Counted from the stretch's first letter, positions 41,830 through 53,739 are shown. The stretch is DNA of 64,000 nt from Lodderomyces elongisporus (GCF_030384665.1 NC_083676.1:1674001-1738000); one strand, 5' to 3'. Made by a program: numbers and translations. Notes: generated from the letters alone by a model not told the origin.

Positions 41830-43300
41830 ATGGAGTTGGTAGATCATTTTGGGATTAGGTATAATGGAAATAATCCAGATGCTTCATTAAAGCTTTGGCT
41901 TAAAGGAATGTCATGTTTGATGTTATTAGTTGCTTATATCTTAACGTACCAACTTATTTCAGTTTTTGCAACACTTTTGGCAACCTTCTTTCCTGATACA
42001 GCTGCTCTATTGAAAAATCGTTGTAGCAACGCTTTTTGGGATTTAGGATTACATTTAATGGTAAGTTACAATTGGAACCAATCTAAATAAAAGGAAGCAG
42101 AAATTGAAAAATGGGAAAATGGGAAAACAAGAAAGCAGGAAAGCATAATAAAGCAAAAAAATAAAGAGTAAAGAGAGGCTTCAAAAGCCATGCAAATGCG
42201 ATGTATTGATGATCAATATAAAGAACTCATGAATAATGTACTAACAATCACTATAGAAGCTGAATAAAGTCAGGTTCAAAGTAGTTGGTGACAAATTGAG
42301 CCCATATCCAGCAGTTGTCGTTAGCAACCATAGCTCGTTGGTAGATTGTTTTGTAATACATCATCTCTCACGACTTTCCGCTAGAATAAATGCAGACTCA
42401 ATAGAAGGTGACGAGAATCATTACCATCGTTTTTATCAATATTACCATCACCACCTTCACCGCCGTTCCCAGCCATACCAATATATCAACAACACAAACA
42501 ACCACAACAGCAACAACCACATCAACAACAACCACAACAGCAATAAGAACGAGAACCGGAACCGGAACCAGAGTAATGGGGATCATAACAGTAATAACGA
42601 CACTAACAGCAATTCTCAAAGCTTGAATCTACCCACAGTCAACTTCTTTTCTTGGTTTTTGGTTTGGCGGGTTCCTACTATGAAGATCTTACTCCACCTT
42701 TTAAAATGCGACGAGAATTGGGAACTAGAGGAATCATCAGTACTTTTTGTATTTGCAAGATTATTAAGAAGCAAATTCTCTGAATGGATTGTTATGTTTC
42801 CCGAAGTTAACATTTGGACAGAAAGTAGTCACAATTTGCAACGCCAAATCAGTGAGAAATACTACTTACCAGCGTTGAACAACTTGCTTTACCCACGATT
42901 TTCTGCATTCTATAATGTCATTACCGCATTACACAAGTACAAGCCACATCCATACTCAAATTTGTACGATCTCACAATAATATATAGTCACAAAACAAAA
43001 AACGGTGAAGTTTCGTATACTCCACCAACTTTGCTTGAAATTTTCTCATCGCCAAGTCCTATAACCATCATTGTTTATGCAAAGATTCGACCCATATCCA
43101 GGATTCCACAAAAAAGAAAAAAAGTTGAAAGGTACCTTGAGCGTCTTTGGAAACATAAGGATAAGATCATCAGCCAGATAGAAACTGAAAACTCCCTCCA
43201 CCAAGCAGAAAAACAACCTCAGGATATATCTGCTTTGTCATTAATTGCAAATACGTCAAGAGGAACTCCATTAGGTGAACAACAACAACAACAACAATAA
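41830..43300 (+). CDS. PlsC/LPLAT-type acyltransferase, spliced
   Basis: The CDS is join(41830..42060, 42257..43300), 424 aa. Exon 1 ends ...GLHLM before a GTAAGT donor (42061-42066). TACTAAC is at 42239-42245 and the acceptor AG at 42255-42256, giving a 196-nt phase-0 intron. Exon 2 opens KLNKVRFKVVGDKLSPYPAV and leads into the acyltransferase motif NH-x4-D (H102, D107; SNHSSLVD). The usual FPEG block appears as FPEVNIW (258-264). Exon 1 carries a membrane segment. An H/N-rich insertion of about 70 residues follows the HX4D motif and the C-terminus ends in polyglutamine. This places it among lysophospholipid acyltransferases near yeast Cst26/Psi1 and Mum3; I cannot assign the substrate. It converges on RAD50. 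Confidence 0.8.
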
Positions 43301-43422
43301 CCACTACTACCACTACAATCATCATTACCATTACTACCACCACAATAACAACAACAATATCATCAGGGACAGCAACTATCATACAAAAAATTTGGAAATT
43401 GAGTCCCAAACAAAAAAAAAAT

Positions 43423-46400
43423 TCAATACTCCTGTATACGGCTGATAGGTAAACTATAGATTCTTGATTTTGCCTTTTCGTCCCTTTGGATCCTGTAGAA
43501 ATGGTCAGTAAATCGATCACCTTGAATATGAGTCAAGAACTTTTCATCATGTGTAATGACAATGAGTTGAAAGTTCAGTTGCTGTTTTCTATACTCAATT
43601 ATTCTATTCAATGCCAATGCCAACGCTTCCGCATTTTCATTATCCAAATTCGTAGTTGGCTCATCCAAAGCAATCATACCACAATTTGCACCAAAACATT
43701 CCGCCAATGCCAACCGAATCAAAATACTCGCCAACACTTTTTGTCCAGCAGAACATCTTCCCCTCATATCCAACTCGCTATTATCCTTTACCATGACAAC
43801 TCTGTAATTATAAGATCTGTTACCCTTGGCCTGCAAGTTAACATCGCTTTTAATAGCTATTGTAGAAATATCTGATCCTTTATATGTTTGAGACCACAAA
43901 TCACCCAAGATTCTATTGATATCCTCCATTTTTATACTATGAAACTTCATAATAGCATTGTCCAAAGCCTTTGAATAGTTTTGGATGTCGTTTGACACTA
44001 GTAGATTTGTTTGAAGCTTAATCCATTCCTCGTGGTATAGTTCGTTGACATTCTTGTACTCAGTCTCCAACTCCTTCTTTAATCCTTCAATTTGGTCTTT
44101 GATCTGTTTCACTTCTCCAATCTTTCCTGCATGTTGAGAAGTGAGCTCGGAAAGCTCATCCCTCAACCGCCTCGAATGTTCTTGATACTCGAGTTTTTTC
44201 ACCTGTGCATTTTCAATATCCATAGCATTGATTTGAAAATCAGTTTCATCCAATTTATGAATTTGCAGACGATAATCAATATTAGCTATTATATTATGTT
44301 CGATTCTTGATGAATCCATCACTTCTTTTTCAAGAACTTTAATCTGTTGGGACAAATGATTCATTTTCTGTTTGATACATTCAATCTCTTGAATAGTGTT
44401 TTCCATCTCAACGGTATTCTTCTCCAATTCTGCCCTGTCATTTGTCTCATACTCTTCTATTGCATTTTTCAAGTTTATGAAATCTGAATAAATCTTGGAG
44501 ATTTGCTCTGTATTTCGTTGTAAGCTTTCTTCTTCTAAACTGTTTAGTCTTTGAATCTCGCTCAACTTCTCAAACTCCATTTGTTTTTCTTTTCGTAACT
44601 CTTCGAGCTTTTTTTGAATTCCAGCAATCTTCATTTCAGCTTGCTCGATTGCGGTTTCAATGTCCTTAATAGACTTTTTTACATTGTGGACCTCGGCGAG
44701 TGATCGCTCAAGATTACTTATGACCAACTTTGTGTCCTTGATTTTGCCCTCCAATTTTTGAAGGTCTCTTTGAGCTTTAAATTTTTGCTCTGTACATTCG
44801 TTCAAATCTACCCTTAAACCCTTGATTTTTTTATTCACCTCTTGTTGTTGTGCTTGAAGCTGCGCCACAGTTAGAGTTGCAGCACCAGAACCATAACTTT
44901 CCAATTCATCATTTAAATCGTCGATTTGAATAGCAAGGTCCAGTGACTCTGAATTTAATCTAGTAGTATCAGATAAAGGTTTCTTTAGTAAATTAGCAGA
45001 ATCCACATTCGACTTAAGCAAGTCATGTTTACTTTTTTCTTGCTTTAAAAGTTCGTTTACGTGGTTTATTTTAGCATCCGCTGACTCAATTTGAGTCTCA
45101 AAAGTAGCTTTTAGTGACAAACACTCTCTATAAGTTACAATTTTTAGCCCTATCTTTTTCGTTTCCTCCAATTCTTTACCTATCTCATTAGCACTCATTT
45201 TTACCTCTTGAGTCTTTTTCTCATCAAAACCTCTTCTCAAATCCTCAATAAACCTTTCCAATTCATCCTTGTTAAAAGTTCTCTTACACAAGAGACAGCA
45301 ATTGTTCTTCTTTGCCACCTCCATTGCAGAGTCTCCATACTTTTTGGTAACCTCAGCAGTATTAACATCTTCCATCACATTTCGATAATCGTCTTCCAAA
45401 TTCTCTACCACAGTCTCATAATCATTAATCTCGTCTTCTTGAATAACTTCTAATAGTTCCAGTTTGAGTTGTTTAGTCTTTTTATTATTTTCATCCCTGG
45501 ATTGAAAAATGGCTTCTCGAGAACGTTTCTCCGATTCTAGTTCGCTTTCTAAACTAAACACTTTTCTTTGTTGTTCTTCCATATCCAAGGTAAGTTGTAC
45601 AAGTTTTTCATTAAATTTTACCTCAGCAACATCAATATCCACATCTGATCCAACAATCTTCTTGTATCTGTCGTTTAGCTTCTTTAAAATGTCTTGAACA
45701 GCGTCATCTTTTTGTTTCATCGAATCTTCAAGATATTTGAGTTTCGACTTTAGTTCAGACTGTTTGTTACCGGTAACTAATCTTTTTGAAATTTCGTCAA
45801 GTTCAAATTCCAACTTTGAGATTTCTTCATTTGATTCAATAATCTTTGAATCAAAGCTTTTGACTTCATTTAGCTTCTTCTTTGTACTGAGTTCTTGATT
45901 TATTTGTTCTAGTTCTGTTCGTTTTACAGTCAACTCATTTTCATCGCTAGCAATGACGTCCAATTTTCTCTTTAAAGTCAATAAAGTTTGTTGATTACTC
46001 GAGACTTCTTGACTTAGGTAATTGCAAGTTTGTTCATTTTTTAGTATTGAGTCGCATACATCCTGGTACTTGGATTGTTGTATTGATTCTTTTGCTTTAC
46101 TTTCAACAACGAAATCCTTTTGTTGCCTTTTGGCAGAGGCAAGGCTTTCTTCAACGCTTTTTTTGAAACTAGCTACAGAAATATTATCTTGTTCTAGGTA
46201 TTTCATTAAAGCAGCATGTTCATGAATTATATCCTTAATCTTTTTTTCATTAGATTCGTACTCTGCTTTTTTTGCCTTTAATGACCCATCGAGTCTAATC
46301 AACTCATTTGAAATGGCAGATTTATCTTTCAATTGCTTTTCCAAGTCAAAACTCTCCGTTTGCAACTCTTCAATTTTGGCTGATTTCTCAGTATTGATTG

Positions 46401-47358
46401 AGGCAAAATTTTCTTGTTTGTGGTAAAGTTCTTCATCTGTATCTTGAAGTATAGTGATTGTTGTTTTTAACTTTTCAATGCTTTCCTCGAGTGACTCCTT
46501 TTTCATCAATAAGTTTTCATAGTCGCTCAATGTCTTTTGGAATTCTTGATTTGAAGCAAATAATTGGTCAGCCTCTTTTTCTTTCTTTTCAATCTTGATA
46601 TTAAGCTCACTAATTTCCATGGTGAAATGATCTACTGATTGTGTCTTTTGTGCCAATTTATCCTTTACTTTTTTTGCTCGGTCTTTGTCTATCTTCAAGT
46701 GATTTACACTTTGTTCGATTAGTTTGATATCAACTGACATGTCCCTCTTTATTGTTTTCAAGTTATCAATCACTTTGGTGAATTTCGAGGCTTCAAAAAT
46801 ATCATCAAATTTCTTCTTCAATACTGACGCCTCACTCAATGGCCATAAACTATCATCTTGATGGCAAAAAATCACGTTATCTAATATTGCAGGGGAAGCT
46901 CCTAAAAAAATGGGAATCTGAGCATCCATCTCTGCGTTTTTTGAAGATATTGCTGTCTTTTGTCCCTTTTCAATATAAGCCAATTGTCCTTCAAGGGTCT
47001 TGAATGTGAGTCCCCCGTTTCCACCAGCTCCTCCACCAGCTCCGCCCTTTTTCATAGTAGCGGAAACACTGCGTGTAGTGATCATGGATTTGCCATTTGC
47101 ATTCTTGAATGCCAATTTTACTTCCCCATGAACTGCAACGCGTGAACTTAATCCTGGATCATGAACAAACGCGCCCCCTTTGGAGTTTGGAGGAAGATTC
47201 CCTGTTGTTGCATATCTCAAACACTCGATAATTGTGGTTTTACCACATCCATTTTGACCACAAATCAAAGTCAAAGGAAATCCAAACTGAATTGTTTCAT
47301 CGTGTTCTGGTTCAAATGCTCTTATACCTTTAAGGGAAAGTTTGTAGATACTTGACAT
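43423..47358 (-). CDS. RAD50: Rad50, MRX complex ATPase
   Basis: 1311-aa SMC-like ATPase that works with Mre11 and Xrs2 in double-strand break sensing, end resection and telomere maintenance. Walker A is GQNGCGKTT starting at G34. Two long coiled coils surround a zinc hook C688-x2-C691 (CLLC). The C-terminal ABC lobe has the signature RCSAGQKVLASI and Walker B MIALDEPTTNLD. CHQDDSLWPL near 175-185 is also typical. A glycine-rich insertion (KKGGAGGGAGGNGG, about 108-121) is lineage-specific. The length agrees with yeast Rad50. The ATG at 47356-47358 gives the expected N-terminus MSSIYKLSLKGIRAF. Confidence 0.97.
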   Translation of the reverse strand: MSSIYKLSLKGIRAFEPEHDETIQFGFPLTLICGQNGCGKTTIIECLRYATTGNLPPNSKGGAFVHDPGLSSRVAVHGEVKLAFKNANGKSMITTRSVSATMKKGGAGGGAGGNGGLTFKTLEGQLAYIEKGQKTAISSKNAEMDAQIPIFLGASPAILDNVIFCHQDDSLWPLSEASVLKKKFDDIFEASKFTKVIDNLKTIKRDMSVDIKLIEQSVNHLKIDKDRAKKVKDKLAQKTQSVDHFTMEISELNIKIEKKEKEADQLFASNQEFQKTLSDYENLLMKKESLEESIEKLKTTITILQDTDEELYHKQENFASINTEKSAKIEELQTESFDLEKQLKDKSAISNELIRLDGSLKAKKAEYESNEKKIKDIIHEHAALMKYLEQDNISVASFKKSVEESLASAKRQQKDFVVESKAKESIQQSKYQDVCDSILKNEQTCNYLSQEVSSNQQTLLTLKRKLDVIASDENELTVKRTELEQINQELSTKKKLNEVKSFDSKIIESNEEISKLEFELDEISKRLVTGNKQSELKSKLKYLEDSMKQKDDAVQDILKKLNDRYKKIVGSDVDIDVAEVKFNEKLVQLTLDMEEQQRKVFSLESELESEKRSREAIFQSRDENNKKTKQLKLELLEVIQEDEINDYETVVENLEDDYRNVMEDVNTAEVTKKYGDSAMEVAKKNNCCLLCKRTFNKDELERFIEDLRRGFDEKKTQEVKMSANEIGKELEETKKIGLKIVTYRECLSLKATFETQIESADAKINHVNELLKQEKSKHDLLKSNVDSANLLKKPLSDTTRLNSESLDLAIQIDDLNDELESYGSGAATLTVAQLQAQQQEVNKKIKGLRVDLNECTEQKFKAQRDLQKLEGKIKDTKLVISNLERSLAEVHNVKKSIKDIETAIEQAEMKIAGIQKKLEELRKEKQMEFEKLSEIQRLNSLEEESLQRNTEQISKIYSDFINLKNAIEEYETNDRAELEKNTVEMENTIQEIECIKQKMNHLSQQIKVLEKEVMDSSRIEHNIIANIDYRLQIHKLDETDFQINAMDIENAQVKKLEYQEHSRRLRDELSELTSQHAGKIGEVKQIKDQIEGLKKELETEYKNVNELYHEEWIKLQTNLLVSNDIQNYSKALDNAIMKFHSIKMEDINRILGDLWSQTYKGSDISTIAIKSDVNLQAKGNRSYNYRVVMVKDNSELDMRGRCSAGQKVLASILIRLALAECFGANCGMIALDEPTTNLDNENAEALALALNRIIEYRKQQLNFQLIVITHDEKFLTHIQGDRFTDHFYRIQRDEKAKSRIYSLPISRIQEY

Positions 47359-47705
47359 TAGGTTTCTTGAGTGGTGTTGGCGGTGGTGGTGGTGGTAGTG
47401 GAGATGGGTATGTGTAGCAGTGAGGAGAGAATTTATCGCGGGTTAAGTAAGTGCTACCAAAAGAAGAAATAAACAGATGCAAAATGTTTACTGTACTATT
47501 TTACTTTTCTACTTTTCTACTTTTCTACTTTTATTTTTTTATTTTTTTCGATTAGGATGAAAGAAATTAGCTATTAGAAAAAGACGAAATTAGAATTATG
47601 AACAAAATGGTTGATCTTAAGATAGGAATGATTCGTTGAAAAATCCAAATTGATAATTACCTCAATGCAAGATGAAAATATTAAAGACTTCTATATAAAT
47701 ATACT
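47359..47705. promoter_or_regulatory. RAD50 upstream / RNA1 downstream region
   Basis: About 350 bp with GGT repeats (47375-47398) and CTACTTTT repeats (47503-47530). It lies between two minus-strand genes, so it must hold the RAD50 promoter and the RNA1 terminator. Nothing else was seen. Confidence 0.5.
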
Positions 47706-48944
47706 CTATTCAATGTGGGTTTTTGACAATTCAGTAGCAATTTCATCAACATTCTTATCTTTGTCTTCAACGGATACCCCAGAGAGGTCTTCCTCCAATT
47801 GTTCCAAGTCCAAATCTTCTTCAAGAGCATCTTCCTCGTCTTCCTCATCCTCATCATCATCTTCTTCTTCTTCACTATCGAGTTCTTCCAACTCATCCAA
47901 CTCGTCCAACTCACCATGACCTCTTTCTTCAAAGATATAATTAATCTTGGTAATGTGCTCCGAGTCTTCTTCAAACCTGTTTCCATTCAATTCAAGGTAT
48001 TTCAAATTGGGCAAATGAGAGCCGATAGCTTCGGCCAATACTTCCAAACTATCTACTTCCAACTCATTGTATTGCAATTTCAATGTTGTTAAGTATTCTT
48101 TCTTATCGCCTTTTGAAATGGCCTTGACGACTTCCAATGAACCTTTATTTTTCAAAAGTGAGTCGTTCAAATTCAACTCGACCAACTCTGGCCAGTTAGA
48201 TATCGACTCTGCTAACTTGATAGCACCCTTTGTAGTTATTGTGTTATCTTGTAAATCCAAGACTTTTAATTTCTTGTTTTGCGATAAACCTTTTTCAATC
48301 AACTTGGAGATACCTGCTGGTCTGATACCATTTTGGTATAAACGAACAACTTCCAAGTCCTTGTGGTTTCTCAATCCAACAGCCAAGTGGTTCACTGAAC
48401 CATTCTCCAATCTGTTTCTTCCACATACGAATGTCTTTAATGATGGTAATTTTTTTGCTTCTTTTGCCTTGGCTAATTTGAATAATGAGCCACCGATTCT
48501 TGAGCCCGCAAACGGACCCATTCCATTGTTGGACAAAATTAAATGCTCTATGGACACAGCTTTTGCAATATAATCGTCGATAGGATCAATAGTTTGCAAA
48601 CCAAATGCATTGTCACTCAAATTAACTACTTTCAATTGAGGCAATTTAAGTAATGCAGGGAGGAGATATTTTAAGGATTGGGGGATCTCGGTGTTTAATC
48701 TTCCAGTGTACAAATCTGAGAAATCAATCTCAATTATGGTATCTCTTCCCAAAAGAGCTTCGCTCAATGCTTTTGAAGCCTCAATACCAATGGTGTTTCC
48801 CGAAAAGTCAACTTTTTGAACATTTTTCAATTCGCTGAGTTCCTTGAGGTAAGGTTCGATGTCCTCCGCCGTGTTGAATTTGATTTGCTTGCCAGCAACA
48901 GAATATGTTGTTTCTGGAGTTACTCCAAGGTCAATAAAAGCCAT
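47706..48944 (-). CDS. RNA1: Rna1, Ran GTPase-activating protein
   Basis: 412-aa cytoplasmic RanGAP that stimulates GTP hydrolysis by Ran/Gsp1 and so drives nuclear transport. It is made of leucine-rich repeats from about 40 to 345 (LKNVQKVDFSGNTIG, LKVVNLSDNAFG, LKVLDLQDNTIT, LKYLELNGNRF). The conserved arginine segment DLYTGRL lies around 77-83. The C-terminus is a long E/D tract followed by a short terminal segment, as in yeast Rna1 (407 aa). The start MAFIDLGVTPETTY is at the ATG at 48942-48944. It is divergent with TOM6. Confidence 0.95.
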   Translation of the reverse strand: MAFIDLGVTPETTYSVAGKQIKFNTAEDIEPYLKELSELKNVQKVDFSGNTIGIEASKALSEALLGRDTIIEIDFSDLYTGRLNTEIPQSLKYLLPALLKLPQLKVVNLSDNAFGLQTIDPIDDYIAKAVSIEHLILSNNGMGPFAGSRIGGSLFKLAKAKEAKKLPSLKTFVCGRNRLENGSVNHLAVGLRNHKDLEVVRLYQNGIRPAGISKLIEKGLSQNKKLKVLDLQDNTITTKGAIKLAESISNWPELVELNLNDSLLKNKGSLEVVKAISKGDKKEYLTTLKLQYNELEVDSLEVLAEAIGSHLPNLKYLELNGNRFEEDSEHITKINYIFEERGHGELDELDELEELDSEEEEDDDEDEEDEEDALEEDLDLEQLEEDLSGVSVEDKDKNVDEIATELSKTHIE

Positions 48945-49389
48945 TCTATCTTGTTCTTTTTTCTTTTCTTTTCTTTTCTTTTGATTTGATTTAATTTAAT
49001 TTGCTTTTCTATATTTTTATTTTCGCTTTGTGATGAATTATACAAAGTATACCTTTTTTTTTTTCTTTTGCAAAGATCAAGCTGTTGGTAATCACAAATC
49101 AAAGCTTGTATATAGTCTCGTTTCGTATTGTTTCATTTAATCAAGTCTTCTCTTCAGTTGTTAATATATTTGAAATCTTGTGTGTGAGTGTGTGAGTGTG
49201 TGTGCGAAACAGAGGGAGAGAAAAAAAAAAAAGAGAGAGAGAGAGAGAGACAATGTGTGTGCACTAACCAGATTACAAAGTCAAGGATGGGAAAAAAAAA
49301 AAATTGCAACCTTGAACCCAAAAGTGTAAAGCAAAGTTGGTGATTGCTTTGATAGATTATTGAATAGTCCACTATAGAATACATCAAAA
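48945..49389. promoter_or_regulatory. Divergent RNA1/TOM6 promoter
   Basis: About 445 bp with (TTTTC)n near 48960-48980, a (GT)n/(GA)n stretch at 49180-49250 and A-runs. Two outward-facing genes flank it. Nothing else was recognised. Confidence 0.55.
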
Positions 49390-49554
49390 ATGAACTTTCA
49401 AACAAGAATCCCACCAACTACAAAAGAAGAGTCGTACATTGAGAAGATCAAGAAGACTCCAGCATTCACCATCGGTACTCAAGTTGCCCTTTTCGGTCTT
49501 GGTGTTTTATTTATTCAGTCGCCATTGATGGACATGTTGGTCCCACAATTATAA
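49390..49554 (+). CDS. TOM6: Tom6, small subunit of the mitochondrial TOM complex
   Basis: 54-aa tail-anchored protein. The C-terminal segment VALFGLGVLFIQSPLMDMLV followed by PQL is almost the same as the end of S. cerevisiae Tom6 (FIQSPLMDMLAPQL). The N-terminal half is hydrophilic and cytosolic (TTKEESYIEKIKKTPAF). Tom6 stabilises the TOM40 core complex that imports proteins into mitochondria. The start is the ATG at 49390-49392 and the stop TAA is at 49552-49554. The gene is divergent from RNA1 and sits at the edge of a 4-kb gene-poor region. Confidence 0.93.
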   Translation: MNFQTRIPPTTKEESYIEKIKKTPAFTIGTQVALFGLGVLFIQSPLMDMLVPQL

Positions 49555-50030
49555 AGGTAGAGAATAAGGAATGAATCAAACGGAGAAGGAGATATTAGTC
49601 CAAAGGAGATAGAGATCAATGTTTCGAGCAATGGAGATGATGGAAGGATGTACATAAAAGGACCCCTTTTGTATATATATATATGTATGTGTATGAATAT
49701 ATGTATATACACAAATATCTGAGTTAATTTTCAAGATTTTTTCAAGATTTTCAAATGATTGTATTCTTTTCATTTCTTTGGTTGATGGTATTAAATATCC
49801 CCTTATTTTGGAAAGAAATAAAGAAGCATGGAAGATACAGGTGATGACATGGATATAGAAGCGCTTCTATAAGATGGTAAGTTTTGAAAGTGAAAGTGCT
49901 TGTTTCACATAGGCCATCAAATACTATTGCAAGTGCTGATCACAAATTCTCCGGTATAAGCTTCGCCATGATTTCATCAAAATATGACGTATGGGACAAT
50001 GCAGTTTTTTCTTCTCATTCATTCATTCAT

Positions 50031-50061
<31 letters not shown>

Positions 50062-51233
50062 CTCATAATCACCTTTTGAGGTTAGTGTATTTCATTTATG
50101 TTTGTTTCTATATTTCCCAAATGTTAAATTTGGACTCTTCAACCAAGGAATTTGCTTTTACATTCTTCAACCGTAATTTAATACTATTATCACTGATCGA
50201 AAAAGAAAAAGAAAAAAAAATAACGAGTTTGAATAAAAAACATTCTTTTTCCAGGCTCAATAAACCAAATTTTGGTATAAATTTTTTTTTAAAATTTTGT
50301 TATTCTTTGTTTTTGAAGGCTGCCTATATTGTTTGAGTTCAAGGTTTACATTTGAATGGCGAAGCTCACAAGAAGAAATAACAACGTTTGTTGCAAATAT
50401 TTTGGTTCAATCACCTCATATGATATTTGTTTACTAGCAGCACTAGGCATATATTGGAGATGGAATACCGAGAAAGTAAATAGCTTTAATGAATACACTG
50501 TTTAATGGGAAATCAATGTGATGTTTGAATACATGGTTCAACCTACTTTAGACCCCTTTAAACTGAAGGATACAAAATGAAAAAAAAAAATGTAATTGAA
50601 AAGAGAATAAACGAATGAAATGAAAAAAAAAGAGACAGCATAGTTACATTTGGAATAGAGGTGATCAATAGAACACAAGAGAAAAATTTAACAAACTCCG
50701 TTGAAAATTTTGTGCTGAAAATAAGAAGTACTGAGGTATGAATTGATGATAAAGAAGAAGAATGAAGAAGAATGAAGAAGAATGAAGAAAGAGAGATGGT
50801 GAAGCATAGTCTACAATCATCTACAGTTTATTTGTACTTGGTAAGCAATCTCATTTGACTGATCCCCTCCCTTAACCTGTAGTCAAAAAGTCTACAAGAG
50901 TTTGGAAATGAAAGATCTTGGGGAGATGAGGGGGGGTGAGAGAGAGAGAAGGAGTTGAAGGGAAAGACTATTTTTAAAAGAGGATGTGATAATTTGGTTG
51001 TAGTGAAATGAGATAGAAGTAAGATAGAAATAAGATAAAAATATGAAGAGGACAATGAAACCAAGCTCCACTTTCAAAAATCATGTGTTTCCGGAGTTTT
51101 CGTATCTTAAGTCCGTAACAGACGTGTTGGTAAATGGAAAACAGATTCAATGTATGTTTTTGTCACACTTTCCACGTTTTCCATATTTTTCACACTTTTG
51201 CTTCATTGGGCTATACAAATTCGGAATGTGGGG

Positions 51234-51301
<68 letters not shown>

Positions 51302-52606
51302 TGAATATTTACATAGCAAAAAAAAGAAAAAAAAAAAGAAAAGGATGATTACTTATAGTGCATGCAAAGTTAACACACATACAAAGTGTACATATCATCA
51401 ACTATCAACTATCGATTATCAATTGTATGTTTTTTAGGTCTTTATTCCGTTTTCTTTTGCCGAAACAAAAACAGAAATTCGTTTAAAACTAGTGAGGCAG
51501 AAGGTGAAAGAAGAAGAGGGTCTATGAAGTTTTACATTGTAGATGGATATTAAGTGTAAGCCATTTTGATTGATTCTTCAATTATCTTTTTATGTTGTTT
51601 TTTTCAATTTTTTTTTTTTTTGATATTATCTTCAAATCAGGCCACCGGCTCATCTCTGCTCTGCTTTCTGTCTTCATGACTCCAATTCCTTCCCCTCCCT
51701 TTCCTTACCTTTATCATTTTGACACTAGTCCTCACCTCTGATATGCTTTTATCAAATGTCCTTCTTTTAGAACAGTTTGAAAGGGAATACCGAGGATAGC
51801 TCGGTTTTAGAAAAGAATACTTTATTTATATGCAAAAATCACCTGTTTGTCACAAACAAGTATCACTATCACTACTAATACTACTGCTACTACTACTAAT
51901 ACTACCACCAGCCATTACTAGTACCAGCATTTGCAATTTGTGGAGATTAACCAAGAGATGATCACTTTATCTTTACTCCACATTATTCTTTGACATCTCA
52001 AAATATAACCTTCACCTAACCTTAAATAAGTAGAAGAATGATAATAACAAAAAAGGAACAGAGAAAGAGAAAAGAAGTAGGAAAGAATGGGAGTTAATGT
52101 GACAAATTGTGCATTTGCTTGTAGAGCTTCGTTTTACATACCTTCCTCAAGTAAGAACATCACGTGAAACAATTTCCTTTTTTTTTTCTTTTATTTTTTA
52201 TTTTTTATTTTTTATTTTTTATTTTTTATTTTTTATTTTTTATTTTTTATTTTTTATTTTTTATTTTTTTCCTGTTTTCTCTTTTGCCTCGGACTCTTTT
52301 TCAGTTTTCTTTTTTTCTCTCTCTCTGCTTTTTGCTGCTCCAAATACCTCGGTAGAATTATGACTATTTTTATTATTATTATTTTATTATTATTAATATT
52401 TTCCTTTTTGTTTCATTGTGACTTTAATTATGTTTGTGACACCTAAAACACAAACGACGGATAATCGTTTGCCTTCCTGCCCTCTCTTGCCTCCCCCTTC
52501 CCCTCCTCTCTTTTCCCTTCCCGTCCTCTTTGTATCTCTGCATTCCAATGTCTCAACGTCATTACCAACTGCAGGAGTTTACCTTTGTATCTATCACTAC
52601 AACAAT

Positions 52607-52660
<54 letters not shown>

Positions 52661-53739
52661 CGCTACCAACTAACTTTTAAATTACAGGAGTTAATCTGCA
52701 TATTTGTGACTGGTGTCAGATATGTCGGAACAACACAATTCCCGCTGGAGTTCAAAACAAACGGGTCAACTGTTTCCCTCGGTTCTAAGTTGATTTCTCT
52801 CTTCTTACGTACTCTTTCTTTTTTTTTTTCTAATTTTTTTTTCTCCAATACACTTCTTTACCTTTCTAGAAAAAAAAAAGTAAAAGAAAGAAAAACAACA
52901 TCAATAATAGTGAATAAAAACTTTTCCTTAGTGTGACATGGAACTATCTAGTACCTTCTTGCTCATAGCACCATCATGGGCAAGGAATATGGAAACTACC
53001 TTTGTTGTTAAGAATGTGCTTCTCTTTTTTTCTTTTTTATTATTATTATTTCTCCGCTATTCGAATGTAAATCAATTTTTTTTTCTCTCCTGCGTATGTG
53101 GTGGTGATAGTGGTGGTAGTGGGTGGTGGTGCAAAATGGTGGGGGCAGGGGAGGGGAGTAACACAGAGAGAAAAAAAAAGGAATACTGGCAATAGCCGGC
53201 AAACTCATAACTATCTTCTTATGTAATATCTCTTGTGAAAAAGGTAAGTAATTATCTAATCTTATGTATGAGTATTACATAAGGGGCAAGATGTAATCTT
53301 CTGATGTCAACCATTTACCCCATACTTTTTTTTTTTTAATTTTTTTTAAAAATTTTAATTTTAATTTTTTTTTTTCTTTTTCTTTTTCGGCCTGTGAATT
53401 TTTCTTTTTTTTTTCCCTCTTCAGCTTCTTCTTCTTCTTCCTCTTCTCTCCTTCTCCCACTTTTTCTAAGCGTCTACTAATTAGTTTTTACTCCGCTACC
53501 TAACTTCTCCTCTCCTTACTCTCGACACACGTTGAGTGTTTCAAATTTACTATATATAGGAGTTGCCATTCCTTTCCCCAGATTTTTTTTTTTCACACTT
53601 CTTCTTCTCTTTTCCCACTTTTTTTTCTCCTTTCTTCTTATTCTTCTTTCTTCTTTAACTATCCTTTAGTTAACTTTTTTATTATACAAATCACATATAT
53701 ACATACACACACACATACATACATACAGATAAATTAATA
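49555..53739. other. 4.2-kb gene-poor region upstream of the second acyl-CoA oxidase
   Basis: This stretch is dominated by microsatellites: (TTTC)n at 50034-50060, (GA)n at about 51239-51297, a 7-bp (TTTTTTA)n array at 52188-52267 and (CTA)n at 52606-52660. A 49-codon frame at 50356-50505 is listed separately. Two TTATGTAA-type sites form an inverted repeat at 53218-53283. The segment 53,300-53,740 should be the oxidase promoter; CT-rich tracts precede the start. No tRNA or spliced gene could be supported. Confidence 0.55.
50356..50505 (+). CDS. Possible small membrane protein (49 aa), unrecognised
   Basis: An ATG-started frame beginning MAKLTRRNNNVCCKYF with a basic N-terminus, a hydrophobic segment SYDICLLAALGIYW and a polar tail ending NSFNEYTV. 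Its composition is normal, unlike the repeats around it, and its layout resembles single-span mitochondrial or ER mini-proteins. I recognise no family and it may be a chance frame. Confidence 0.25.
   Translation: MAKLTRRNNNVCCKYFGSITSYDICLLAALGIYWRWNTEKVNSFNEYTV

Noticed and set aside
50828..51140. Possible spliced small gene, minus strand ending LREGISQMRLLTKYK, or plus strand starting MKRTMKPSSTF with a GTATGT after codon 36
   Set aside because: No TACTAAC branch site and no partner exon could be found on either strand; left as unsupported.
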